Shown here: piece by piece, positions 36,011 to 47,330 of the stretch
Layout: each line of letters opens with the position of its first letter
How positions within the stretch are numbered: position 1 is the first letter of the stretch
Origin: Gnetum montanum
Lineage: Eukaryota > Streptophyta > Gnetopsida > Gnetales > Gnetaceae
Assembly (NCBI GenBank): GCA_015680685.1
Contig: MNCI01007578.1
Location: 200,007-264,006 of the forward strand
Direction: 5' to 3'
Length of the DNA stretch: 64,000 nt
Notes under the pieces: model-generated
What the model saw: only the letters and a program-made list of their open reading frames with translations
Told to the model about the DNA's origin: nothing
The model's database searches: none
Translations under genes and position numbers: made by a program

Positions 36011-36269
36011 CTTAGAATCAAATGAAAGAAAAAAAATTAAAATTAAAAAGTAATTTTATAAAATAAATATCAAATTACCAAGAAAATGGAAAATGTATGA
36101 AGAAAAATGTAAAACAAAAAGAATAAAAACTTTTCATTATCTTCAAGGAGTTATGATAGATGAGCTTCTTCACCATGACTTAATTGGAAGGAGGAGATGC
36201 AAAAAATGGAGTGAGATTGTCCTTAGGTTGAGATATTATGTTTGTGATTGGTTATTTGGAAGTCTATAA

Positions 36270-38960
36270 AGGGTTTCAGTAATTAGATGTTGACTAGCAT
36301 GTGCTTTTGAGGGTTTATTAGGTGGTAAATTGTTATAGCCCTAGAAGGAAAAGCTGAGTGTACATTGTATGGTTTTTCTCAGAATGTCTAAAACTTAGTT
36401 CATTGAAGCACATGCATGGGAATCCAATAGGAAACCTTGTCTTCTAGTTTGAATTTAGAATTTTTTATTTGAGCATCATGCTGTTGTTTGTTATATTCCT
36501 TTTGTAATTCATTCATCATAAGGGCTACTTTGTAATTTTCATCTAGCATATTGAGGGTCAAAAATTTTTATTTTTATGCCAAGTTAATGTCTAGGTTAAG
36601 TTCACATGTGGTTGTGAGTGTATAGAGTTTTTTTTGAATTAGAAGTTTAGGCAAATTTCTGTATACTAACTCATAGGGAGAGTAGCCTATAGAAAGTTTA
36701 CATGTTGAGCAATATGTCCATAGGGCATCATTGAGTTTGGTACTCTAGTCTTTCCTATATCTACTAATGGTTCTAGTTAGGATTTTGGTTATCTCTCTAT
36801 TAGTTACTTTAGCTTGGCTATCTTCTTAGGGAGGGTAGGATGTTGTAATTTTATGCTCCATCCCTAAGAATTGCATTAACTTACAAAATGTAGCACTTGT
36901 GAACTGGGTTTTATTATCAAAAATTAGTATCCTAGGCACACCAAACCTATTTACCACATGTTGCAACAAGAATTAAGCTATAGTGGAGGAAATATAGTCA
37001 ATAAAAACTATAGCTTTATCCTATTTAGTACAATAGTCAATAGCAATAATAATTTAAGACTTCCTATTGGATATAGGAGGGATGGATCCCATGAAATCAA
37101 TTTCCCACAGGTTAAAAGGCTCAAATGGTTAAATTCATTGTTGAGGTCCTTTCATCCTAGTTGTTATTCCTTCATCATATTGACAACATTTACATGAATG
37201 GGCAAAATGGTGAGCATTCTTGAAGATCATAGCTTGAAAATATTCTTCCATCAAGATTTTGATGGCCATTCTCCTTCCTACATAGTGGTCCCTACAAGGA
37301 CCCTCATGACCATCGTAGAGGACACTTAGTTGATTTGAATTAAGTGCACACCATTGTACTAGGCCATCAGCATAAATTTTATAGAGGTTAACCTTTATCT
37401 GTAGGTATGATTTGACCTAGTGGAGGAATTGTTGCTTCCTTCTATGCTCCTATTCTATGAGAGTTTTTTGTGTGAGTATATATGAGAGAAATTCATCATA
37501 CTAGTTTTTAACCCTTAGTGCTTGAACTTTGGTTGTCTTAGAAAGGAGAAGCTCATCGGGAAATTGATCATATAAGGGTTCTTCATTAATCTTGTTATCC
37601 CATCTTAACCAAGATAGACGATCAAAAACTACATTCTTAGTTTCCTTTCTATCCACCATTATTAGATCAAACTCCTATAAAATCATTAACCATTATTTAA
37701 CACAAGGACTCACTGTTGGCTCATTTATTAGGAAATGAATTACACTATGATCAGTATACTCAAAAATAGGGTATCCAAGCATATAATATCTAAATTTCTC
37801 AAGATCATACACCACCATCATGAGTTCCTTTTCTATAATGATGTGATTAAGTTATGCACCCAAAATTCTTCTACTTGTATAATGGATATAGTATATACAT
37901 TTTTGATCATCCATTTGTGTAAGTACTACTCTCAATGCATACTTGGATGTGTTTTTCATAATATGAAAAGGTTAAACCAATCAAGTGCATGTAGAATTAG
38001 TGTTTCTACAAGCTTTTGCTTTAAGTACTAGAATGCTTGTTCACACCCCTTGGTCCATTTAAATATTGCATCCTTCTTAGTAAACTCAATAAACAACTTG
38101 GTGATTTTGAAGCAATTTTCAATTAAATGTCTATAGTTACTAGTATGCCCAAGGAATGAACTTACATCTTTTACTATTTAAGGTTGTCTGATAATTCCTT
38201 GGATGACCCTTATCTTTTTAGGATTTACCTTAATTTCTTTTTCAAAACTTATATGCCCTAAAACAATGCCCTCCTTGGTCATCAAATGTCTCTTGTACCA
38301 ATTGAGTCATAGGTTTCTTCCACATATAGTTTTAGTACCTACTCGAGGCGATCCAATGCTTGTTCAAAATTAGCACTATAGGTGGAGAAGTCATCCATGG
38401 AGACCTTTACACCACTATCAATTTACTATTGAATGATACTAAGGACTAGGCATTGAAAGGTTATAGGAGCATTGAATAGGCCAAATGGCATCTTCCTATA
38501 TGCAAAAGTACTCCAAAGACTTGTGAAATTGGTTTTGACCTAGCCTTTTAGAGTAATTTTTATTTGATTATAGCCACTACACCTATTTAAAAAGCTATAG
38601 TGACTATGTCCTGCAATAGTTTTCAACACTTGGTCCACAAATGGTAGCAGAAAATGGTCCTTGAACATGGTCATGTTCAATAATCTAAAATCTATACAAA
38701 CTCTTCATTGTCCTTCTTTCTTTGGTACCATAACAAGTGAGCTTACCCACTTACTATCAGCCATTGGATAGATGAACCTAACCTTTAGAAATTTCTCAAC
38801 TTCCTTGTTAATAATTTTTTTTAGCTTTAGATTCAACCTTCTTTGTGGCTATCGCTTAGGTTTAAGAGTAGAGTTTGTGTAGATTTGATGCTAACATATA
38901 CATGGATCTATTCATGTTATCTCATTATATGACCAAACAAGGGTTGTTGGACATTTCTTA
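36270..38960 (-). pseudogene. Element E pol relic (RT, RNase H, integrase)
   Basis: Reading 38,960 to 36,270 on minus gives RT, RNase H and integrase in normal Ty3/Gypsy order. RT catalytic region: V-S-M-D-D-F-S (about 38,400). The post-RT region has R-W-D-N-K-I-N-E-E-P-L-Y-D-Q-F-P-D-E (about 37,590). Integrase: I-D-F-M-G-S-I-P-P (about 37,100), R-F-G-V-P-R-I-L-I-x-D-N-x-T-Q-F (about 36,935), then T-N-R-E-I-T-K-I-L and A-L-W-T-Y (36,700-36,790) and a C-terminal tail. Very many stops and shifts. Nearest by style to the Athila/Tat side. Neighbours: protease upstream at 39.4-39.75 kb; a LINE relic adjoins on the left. Confidence 0.75.
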
Positions 38961-39439
38961 ACTACCTTCAATAACTTCTCGTTTTGCTTCTTGGTGAGTT
39001 GGGCGTTTATGATTACTAGTTTTCCATTGTCTAAAACTACATATTTTAAAGATTCTAGTAAAGATTTTAGTTCTAAAGGCTTCTATTCAGAAGTGGCCAG
39101 GATTTCAACTATTTCCAATCCATCTCTACTTCTTTCCTATGCTTTGCTTCAAAGTGTTGGCTTTGAATATGCTCCATCTCATCCATCTTATCTACATATG
39201 AACTTGTGAGAATTTCTACTGGGTTCATGCACATTGTGGAATTAGAGTTATTTTTTATAGTTAGATATTGGGTTGTGTACAAGTATCTTTGAATATTGAT
39301 GATTTTAGCATACACCTTACATGTTATAATAGATGTGCCTTTGATTACACATATTTTCTACATGTAATTTCATCTTGTGTCACTGTACATGATGCATGAG
39401 ATCCTCACCTTCTCTATTTTTTCAAACTCATTTTCCATA

Positions 39440-39745
39440 AGATTTCTAAGAAGAGATCTTGGATTTCTAACTTGACATTGATTATACTTAGCCAATCTCT
39501 CCCCATAATGATTAGAAAGTCCCCTTTGCAGATATCAACAAGGATTACTAGGAAGTATATGGGATATGATCATCTACTAATAGTGGTTATTATATCATTG
39601 ACTAATCCAAATGAAATAGTAATGGACTGGTCTACAAGCTATAACTTTATATTACATTTTTTGAGTGAAGGTAGGTTTCATGTCATGTACATTTCTTGTG
39701 AAATTAAGTTTACATTAGAACCTAAGTCTAATAGAACTTTGCATG
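39440..39745 (-). pseudogene. Element E aspartic protease relic
   Basis: V-L-L-D-L-G-S-N-V-N-L-I-S (about 39,735-39,695) carries the active-site Asp in a D-L-G-S form; I-I-M-G-R-D-W-L (about 39,500) is the conserved C-terminal protease motif. It begins only ~50 bp from the E LTR edge (39,798), leaving no room for gag. The F protease at 63.6-63.9 kb is its closest relative in the window. Confidence 0.7.
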
Positions 39746-39797
39746 GATCATTCCTTGCAATTTAGAAATAAATTAGAGGGATTCTATAATTCATTCT

Positions 39798-40205
39798 TGT
39801 TGGTGACTACTTGGAACCACCAATGTTTATGTGGCCTCTAATCTTATAACTTTGGGATCATAAGAAATGAAGGTGTTCCTCAAAACAGGTTTTAGGTCCT
39901 TGCTAGTCTTCTAGCAACACTAAGGCCAAGATACCTCTAAATAAACTTAGTGGTTATGAGATGAACTAAATGTGAGTATGTGCTCGTTGTTGTAAATGTT
40001 GGAATTCTTGGGTTTTTGTATGAAACTATAATTGGTTATTATAAAAGAAATTCAGCTAGCTTTGTTGAATATTGTGAGTTATTAAAGATTCCTATTTTGT
40101 CAAGTTGCTTAGTCTATATAGTCCATATAGTATGCTACTTGAAACACATAAAATTTTACAAAAATTGTTGATCAAAATTATGCTAATATACTCCTAATTT
40201 TCCCC
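39798..40205 (-). repeat. Element E LTR (right copy, truncated by D2)
   Basis: TGTTGGTGACTACTTGG... aligns with 29,028-29,425 over its whole length (about 75-80% by eye) and stops abruptly at 40,206, where the D2 LTR starts with TGATGAG. The remainder of this LTR would lie beyond D2, outside or past 61.7 kb. Confidence 0.6.
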
Positions 40206-41143
40206 TGATGAGTTGTAGTTTAATTGGCTATGTTGACAAGGCCTTATCAACATAGCCTCATTGATTAGGCCTCATCGACGAGGCCTAGTCGATGCATCAT
40301 ATCATGCATCGATGAGGCCCTATCAATGCAATATCTATTTTCAACTATAAATGCGTGCTTGCTAGCCACATTTATGGCAATAGATATTATAGTTGTAGTG
40401 AAGGTCTTGTAGTTTTTCCATTTGAAAGTTAGAGTTTTTCTCCTAAGTGTCTGCAATAGGAGTAATTGATTGTATGGATCTTTATTCGAGCATTGTTGTA
40501 CCTAAGCATGATAGTGTGTGTAGGAATAAAGATGAGCTTTCTGATAAACCTTGTAGTGCTTTGGATAGATTAAATATTTTTTTTCATGCATTTAATGTTT
40601 CTAATTGTTTATTTAATGTTTTCAATTATTTATTAAATGTTTCTAGTAATTAAGTTAATGAAGCAATTAAGTAAGATAGATTAAACACATAAGTACTACC
40701 ACTTTGAGTGTAACATGTATTTTCTTGGTAATCCCATTAGCGTTATTACTTGGTACGCCCAGTAGCATAGTGCTTGGTCACCCAAAAACAGATACATGGG
40801 TTTAGGACATGTATGGAAAATGGGACCTGATGCTTATGTTAGGACTATTTAGACATTAGTTGATTAGTTAAATTAAATTAGTTAGTCCAACCACTTTATT
40901 TCTCTTTAAGTACTGAAACCATAAAAATACAAAATGATAAAAATTAGATGCCTCAATTACACTTAACCATACTAGTGTATATCACAAGTGTAACTGGAAA
41001 GACAATGATTGACCTTAAGGCAAGATTCACTTCCTAGAGGACTAGTGCACCAAAAATGGTAAAGTCCACAGAATTTGACCAGATTGTGCATGAACGCTTT
41101 GTGATTCATATAGTTGGGCATAGGGGTACCTCGTTGCTCATCA
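40206..41143 (+). repeat. D2: C-family 5' LTR
   Basis: 938 bp, TGATGAG...CTCATCA, homologous to D1 and C LTRs. Inverted repeats occupy 40,225-40,325: GGCTATGTTGA/TCAACATAGCC (11-bp arms), GGCCTC/GAGGCC, TCGATGCAT/ATGCATCGA. A TATAAAT box follows at 40,346-40,352. A PBS follows the LTR directly. Confidence 0.8.
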
Positions 41144-41163
41144 TTAGAGCCATTATTAGGGAC
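41144..41163 (+). other. D2 primer binding site (decayed tRNA-Asp type)
   Basis: TTAGAGCCATTATTAGGGAC is the C-element PBS (TTGGTGCCGTTGTTGG..) altered mainly by transitions. It shows that 40,206-41,143 is a 5' LTR. Confidence 0.6.
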
Positions 41164-41197
41164 TTTGTTTATTGAAACATGTAATATTTAGGTTTAA

Positions 41198-43174
41198 GTG
41201 AATATTATTAATATCATTGTACGAACCTCAAGGTCAATATCATTCTTGTTATATAAAGATTATAAAAGCACACTAATAATTTTATCTTGTTTTGCAAAAT
41301 TTCTTCTTCTTCTCACAAGTGCAAATATGTCAAACCGTTGGTCCCACAAGAATGCAAAATGGTACATACTCATCTACATGAGTATGTACTAGACTTCACC
41401 TTCATCCTACATTAGAATGAATAGATGTGATGGCATGATATGGAGGGCAACATTATCTTTCCCATTGATCAATTTGTGCTTGCAATGCTATTTCAAACCC
41501 TTACGAAGTTGGGAATTGTAGATCTTCACAAAAAATACGTTATGAATGGTTATGATAGTAGGAACTACTATCCTACTGAAACACAATGCAAGTAAGATTG
41601 ATGTCAGGAAAAACTCCATGAGGCTATAAAGGGAAAACATTATACTAATCCCTTGTTCCTACTAGATCAACATGACAATGAGGATCCTTTATTTGAATGT
41701 TCTCAACATGAAGATTCTCCACCCCTTGTTACTAGTGATGAGGATGTGAACCTAAACCTACAATCCACTATTCATAAACTAGATTTAGGAAAAAGTGACA
41801 ACTAAGGTAGGGACTCAGGCAAGCATCACAGTAGCAAGGGATTTAAGGATGATGGCCATAATAAGTGAAAAGTCATGATGAACATTGTGGTGGTAGTGGT
41901 GGTCCACCTTCCTCTTCATCCTCTTCATACAATTTTGAGCATTCTCCTTCATCTAATGGTTCTCATAGAAGCCACCATTGAAATAATAATGATGAAGGTG
42001 ATTAACAAAATAATAGTGATCGTGAAGGCCACCAAGAATGAAGGGGTGGCTAAAACCATCATCGACACAGTGATGATGATGAACCTCTATTGGTGACTCA
42101 AAGCATGATCAACATTGCAGAGGTAGTTAGAAATACAACCAAGCATATGAAAGATAGTTGGATCAAGTGCTTAAACATGAAAAATATTCTAATATTTGAG
42201 AGGGGATACAATTTTGATCCACAAACATATCTACAAGCTTTCCATGATGCTTGTGCCTTGTAGAATATAGAAAATGAATGGTAGAAACTCAAGCTTTTTC
42301 CAAGGACATTATCAAGGAAGTTAAAAGCTAGTACCCATTCTTGGAGATGGAATCCATTCATCGATGGAGTATAATGTTAGAGCTATTTAATGATAAATAC
42401 CAGACATACTCCCAGGTTTCTCATCTAAGAAGGAAAATCCAAGGCTGAAAACAAGGAACACATGAACCCTTGGATGCCATCATGGGTAGATACTATTCAC
42501 TCTTACACTGATGCCATGGCCATGGTTATTCTTAGAAGGAACAACTTCGCCACATCATAGATGGGCTTAGAGCAGAAACTAGAAGAACTCTTTGGGTGTA
42601 TGCCCAAGGGAGATTGTTTGAACTAAGAGCTCATTAGATCCAAAGGCTAATTGAGCATGTAGTAAAAGAAGAAGGTGAGCTACAAAATAGGGAAAGTGCA
42701 GAAGAGTATAATAGGGATCTTTCCATCAAGAAATGGGAGGTTCAATTTTGTGACGAGGAGGAGCCATGTCTCGATGAAGTGGTGAATAGAAAAAACCTTG
42801 CCCATCAAAAAATCTATTTCTAAAATTTAGACAAAGGTTGATAAATTATGAGAGTCTTTGGATGAAAAATTTAAAAATGTTATGAAGATTGCTGAAGAAT
42901 CCAAACAATAAAATAGTGATCATAAGCACAAAAGATGAAAAGAAGGTGAACATGCCTACAAAAGAGGTAAGGGTACAGCTAAAATAGTAGAGGAAGTTGT
43001 TGAAATTGACTTTGATGATGAAACTAATTGTGACATTTTTCAATAGGAACATCCAAAGGGTTTTTTTTCCTATGGTGTCACACTTACAAGAGTCTGGGAT
43101 GTATTAAATCCTTGACTAGCATAGAGGTAAGCACCCAGATAATTACCTTAACCTCAAGGCAATCCTAGGTAGTT
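41198..43174 (+). pseudogene. D2 gag, 5' part (split by element B)
   Basis: Core gag at 42,370-42,635 matches C gag: Y-Q-T-Y-S-Q-V-S-H-L-R-R-K-I-Q-G, E-P-L-D, G-R-Y-Y-S-L-L, I-I-D-G-L-R-A-E-T-R-R-T-L and Y-A-Q-G-R-L-F-E-L. Upstream, 42,160-42,300 matches C's N-terminal gag (F-H-D-A-C-A..W-x-K-L-K-L-F). 41,690-42,080 is a low-complexity Asp/Ser/His-rich stretch. The frame is interrupted at 43,175 by the duplication and LTR of B. Confidence 0.7.
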
Positions 43175-43179
43175 CCACC
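43175..43179. repeat. Target site duplication of element B (left)
   Basis: CCACC; the same five bases follow the right LTR at 61,378-61,382. This confirms the ends of B and its insertion in D2. Confidence 0.85.
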
Positions 43180-44819
43180 TTTACCACCTGAAATCGTCGG
43201 TCCCCAGCTGGAACGAGGAACAGAGACCGCGGGATCGCAGGGCGAGCATAGATGACCCCACCTTCGCCTGAGGACGTGCTGGAATGCACGAAGGTAGGGT
43301 ACCTTGGGTGGTCCGCACGCGAATCAAACAAGGATTTCCCCGAGCGCCACCGAAGTGTTATACGCTGGGTTATGCGTAAACGGAGCGTAAACAGTGAAAT
43401 GGACGCAAATAGAGTGTAAGCGTAAATGGGCGTAAACAGGCTAGGGCGTAAACAGCGTAAACAAATATAGGCATGACGTAAGCGTAGACAGGCGTGAACA
43501 GCGTAAACAAGCGTAAAGAGTGTAAACAGATGTAAACGGTGTAACCAATGTGGGCGTATACGGACGCCAACGGAGTGTGAACGAACAGGCATAAATGAAG
43601 CGTGGGTCAAATTGACATAAAATTGTAAAAGAACTTGCAACAAGCGTAAACAGTGGATTACGCTAAGTGTGACCCTGAACACAGCGTAAGTAGGGTGTTA
43701 ACCTGAGCGTATAGCATAACAGGGCGTAAACTGGGCGTAAGGCGTAAATAGAATACCGGCAGCGTAAACAGCGTGAACAGGGTGTAAATGTGAGCGTAAA
43801 CAAGGACATGCAATAAATCAGCATAAATTGTATTATGAAGTGAGTGTAATGCACCAGTCTAGATGCAGTTGTGGCTGAACACAAGGCGGACGTAAAGCCC
43901 CGGTGAGTGCAGGGATGCTGCTGGTTCGCACGGTAGGCGGAGCGTAGATTGTGCTCGGCATACAGAACTTCCAGCATAAGCGTAAGCGTAAGAGGCTTTT
44001 GGGCTCTGGCTCATAGCGTAACAGCGTAATTGCTCTTAGGTCTGCTCTGGTAAATTTTTTCCGACCTTGTATTTACAGAAAACTGGGCTATTTATAGGGT
44101 TAGGGTTACCGGGAAAATCGGGCTGGGAGGCACGTGGCGTATTGACCGGGCATTACAATTTAGAAACTTGGTATACGCTGGGCGTATACGCTACAACAGG
44201 CCAGCGTATACGCTGGGCGTCTACGCTAGACTTGCTAGGCATGTGAACTTGTATGGACGCTGAGCGTATACGCTGGGGCGTGTATGCTGATGGATGCTGG
44301 CGTATACGCTGGAGCGTATACGCTGATGGATGCTTGACGTCGACTTGCTTCAATTCTTGCTCCTGTTGCACCTGCTAAGCGTACATGTTGAGGCATGCAT
44401 GCTGGTCATCGGGCGCATACGCCAGGCGTAGACGCTGGGCGTAGACGCTGATGGATGCTGGCGTATACGCTGGGGCGTATACGTTGGGGCGTATACGCTG
44501 ATGAATGCTGGACGTACACGCTGGGCGTGTATGCCGGAGGGGTGTCCACTTGCTTCAATCTTTGCCTTCTAGTGTTATCTTCAAGCTGTCATTGGAGATC
44601 CTGTTGTCGAGCGTGTGTGGTGCCTGGGCGTATATGCCGGAGAGCCAAGCGTATACGCTGATGTGCCGGGCGTATACACTGGAATGTTGGGCGTATACGC
44701 TGGTGCCATGTACTTAGTGAAAACTAAGTGTTGTGATCATGCAGCCGGTGTTGTTCATGAATTCGAAGGTCCGGTTTGGTGTCGGACAAGTACTAAGCTC
44801 CGATTTTTGTGGTGTTTCA
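43180..44819 (-). repeat. Element B 3' LTR
   Basis: 1,640 bp; plus-strand ends TTTACC (G to T in the expected TG) and TTTCA. The part 43,340-44,040 is dense in GCGTAAAC-type repeats, and 44,165-44,705 in GCGTATACGC palindromes. TATA on minus CTATAAATAG (plus 44,088-44,097). The PPT AAAGAGGGGCCAA abuts at 44,820-44,832. Confidence 0.92.
44165..44705 (-). promoter_or_regulatory. B U3 palindrome cluster (GCGTATACGC)
   Basis: More than ten copies of GCGTA[TG]ACGC and variants lie upstream, on minus, of the TATA box at 44,088-44,097; CAGCGTATACGCTG at 44,202-44,215 is a perfect 14-bp palindrome. The 5' LTR carries the same block at 60,755-61,265 with one ~27-bp repeat fewer. Repeats GCGTAAACAG occupy the transcribed part downstream of the TATA box. 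Confidence 0.75.
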
Positions 44820-46178
44820 TTGGCCCCTCTTTGTTGACGCTTGGAGGAAACGACCCGAGAAGCGTCGACAAAGAAGTGCAAAACACCACAAGCAACTTGA
44901 TAAAAGCGTTGTCCTTTGCCACTTGACTAGGCGTCGTCGCACCGTGTTCAGTAGTGTATGGGATTGAAAAGGGTGAGATTGGTAGCTGGTGGGAGAGAAG
45001 GGATGGCGGGAGTTGGTGACTGCCCGAGGGGTCATGCTGGGGAAAAGGGATGCTCAAGTATGCGGCATGCTGGTCCTCGTCGATAGCCATTTTTTGGTAG
45101 ACTTGGAATCCAGGCATGCGATGTGTGTCCTTTGGCAGAACAGTTCTCTTGGTGATTTTTTAAGAGAACCTGTTGTCACTACCAAAGCCACGAGGTGATG
45201 TTTTGCATTCTTTGGAGGAACAACACCCTTCTTTGGGGAAACCGTTAGCGAAGAGCCAAAGCCATGCAACAGGATGCTTCTTGATTTGCTTTTGACATGA
45301 GTACCTATTTTCGAGACCGATACCTTCCCGCCTGGGGCTTGTATGGGAAGTGTCAAGGGTCCCGCTTTTTTTTTTTTTTTTTGAATTGTAACTTGTACTC
45401 ATGTGCGAATATTTTTTTTTCTTTTGTACGTTGCGACTGCTGTAATGTTTTGCAGTGCGCAATATTTTGGTGAGCAAACAATGAATTTTCGGGGAATGGG
45501 AGTGTACGGGTTAACGGTTTGATTTAGTCTTGCCAGATGGATTATTGGACATTGCCTCATTTTGCTGCCTGTGATGAAATGCACTCTTATACGAGAACTT
45601 CTGAGCTTCATCCTGCAAACACAACTCCAAGGAGACAAGAAAACCATGAGCGAATAAACGAGCTTGGATTTAAACAGCTGCAGGTGAACAAACAAATTGG
45701 GGGCGATTCTGAGCACTGAATGTGAATGTCAACGATGTTGATGAGATTGTGTGCCGATGAGGGATGCAAAGATTCTGATGAATGAATGACTATGGAGCGA
45801 AGAACCGGAGATGAATGTGCCAGTTTATAGTCTTAGCAGACTATCATGGGTTAGTTTTGTGTCGTAACCTGTTGGACATTGCCCGTTTAGCGTCGTGGCA
45901 GACGTCACGTTGCCAGTTTCGAGTCTTAGCGAACTATGAAGAGGCAAGCTAGTTTATAGTCTTAGCGAACGCGGATGGTATTAGTTTTAAGTCATAACCC
46001 AGGACTGTTCTATGGCATTAGTTTATCGTCATGATTCCAGGACATGTCTATGGTATCAATTTATCGTCATGATTCCAGGACTTGTCTATGGCATCAGTTT
46101 ATCGTCATGAATCCAGGACGAGCTGTGGTATCAGTTTACCGTCATGATTCCAGGACGAATACGTAACTGAGCTCAAAT
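44820..46178 (-). other. Element B 3' untranslated region
   Basis: Begins after the integrase stop (46,179) and runs to the PPT (44,820-44,832). It has four ~40-bp tandem copies containing TTTATCGTCATGATTCCAGG at about 46,000-46,155, looser AGTTT-A-GTC-TAG phrases at 45,825-45,990 and a poly-T run at 45,364-45,381. Short open frames here have no recognisable product. Confidence 0.6.
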
Positions 46179-47330
46179 TCATATATAGAATGGATTCAGG
46201 AACGAATGATTGGTTGGATTTGCAAATTCTTTTCCGTCCATGTCAGCTAGCTTGAATGCTCCGTTATCGAATGCTTTGGTGACCAGATAAGGACCCTCCC
46301 AGTTGGCTGAGAACTTATCTGGGTGTTCTTGAACAACCTTAAGCATGAGGTCTCCTTCTTTGATGGGGCATTTATGCACGTCATGCCGATGTCGTTGCCG
46401 CTGTTGTTTCTGGTACCATTCAATCTGATCGAGTGCCCGTACGCGCTCCTCCTCCACCGAGTCCAGGTCAATGATGCGTAGATCATTGTTTTGCCCATCA
46501 TCGAGAAGTCCGAAGAGTGTGATCCTTAGAGATGGTACCTGTAGTTCCAAAGGTAAAATAGCTTCTGAACCATGAACAAGACTGTATGGAGTTTTACCTG
46601 TCGAAGTCTAGTGTGTAGTACGGTATGCCCACAATGCATACACAAGTTGTTCGTGCCATTTTCGTTTACTTTGGGCAAGCATTTTTTTCAGTATTGTAAT
46701 GATTGTTTTATTTGTTGCCTCTGCCTGCCCATTGCTCTGAGGATAGTAAGGGGATGAAAACGAATGTTTAATCCCTAGACTATCACAAAATGTTTTGGTC
46801 TCGGCACTGCTAAATTGTGGCCCGTTGTCGGTGATGATTGTCATGGGAATGCCAAAATGGGTCACAATGTTTTCAAGGATGAAGTGGCACACCTGTTTAG
46901 AAGCAGTTTTACAAAGGGGTGCAGCTTCTACCCATTCTGTGAAATATTCAGTTGCTGTTATGATAAAACCATGCCCGGCCAAAGATGTGGGTGTTATCGG
47001 GCCAATAAGGTCCAATCCCCACTTCTGGAAGGGCCATGTGATTTGTGTTGTGTGCAACTCATTTGGCAGAATGTGGATTAGATTACTGTGTTTTTGACAA
47101 GTACTACATGTTTTGACCTTGGACAGATGGTTGTACTCCATGCGTGGCCAATAGTAGCCTAAGCGTCTTATTTTTGTTGCCATTGCCTTTGGTGCAATGT
47201 GTCCCCCACATATTCCATCGTGCACTTGCTCAAAAATTTTTTGGGCTTCGGTACTATTGACGCATGTTAGCAGTACACCCTCGTAGGATCAGAGACATAA
47301 TGTATCTCCTACTAGTGTGTATTATCTAGA
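46179..47330 (-). pseudogene. Element B integrase
   Basis: Integrase inserts element cDNA into the genome in the nucleus. The zinc-binding region shows H-D-G-I-C-G-G-H and C-S-T-C (47,225-47,090). The catalytic core has W-G-L-D-L-I-G-P-I (about 47,020), T-D-N-G-P-Q-F (about 46,810) and S-P-Y-Y-P-Q-S-N-G-Q-A-E (about 46,740), giving the D, D and E residues. The C-terminal part (46,550-46,179) has G-D-L-M-L-K-V and W-E-G-P-Y-L-V, a G-P-Y type domain. One in-frame TAG splits core from C-terminus near 46,608; others precede the zinc region. It is the 3' end of pol and in frame with the RT. Confidence 0.88.

Noticed and set aside
39980-40171. 63-codon plus frame in the right E LTR that resembles a frame at 29,200-29,390
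   Set aside because: The similarity follows from the DNA repeat itself; the left copy is interrupted, and TATA orientation puts E on minus.
43143-43977. Open frames of 100-180 codons on minus rich in Leu/Arg/Tyr repeats in the B LTR (and 59,673-60,515)
   Set aside because: They are translations of the GCGTAAAC tandem repeats; both LTR copies show them because the repeats lack stops, not because of coding constraint.
44755-45477. Overlapping 70-120-codon frames on both strands in the B 3' UTR
   Set aside because: No recognisable motif; they overlap each other on several frames and start inside or beside the LTR.
46795-47097. Plus-strand open frames opposite integrase and RT
   Set aside because: They mirror the conserved integrase/RT frame on minus, whose motifs are unambiguous.
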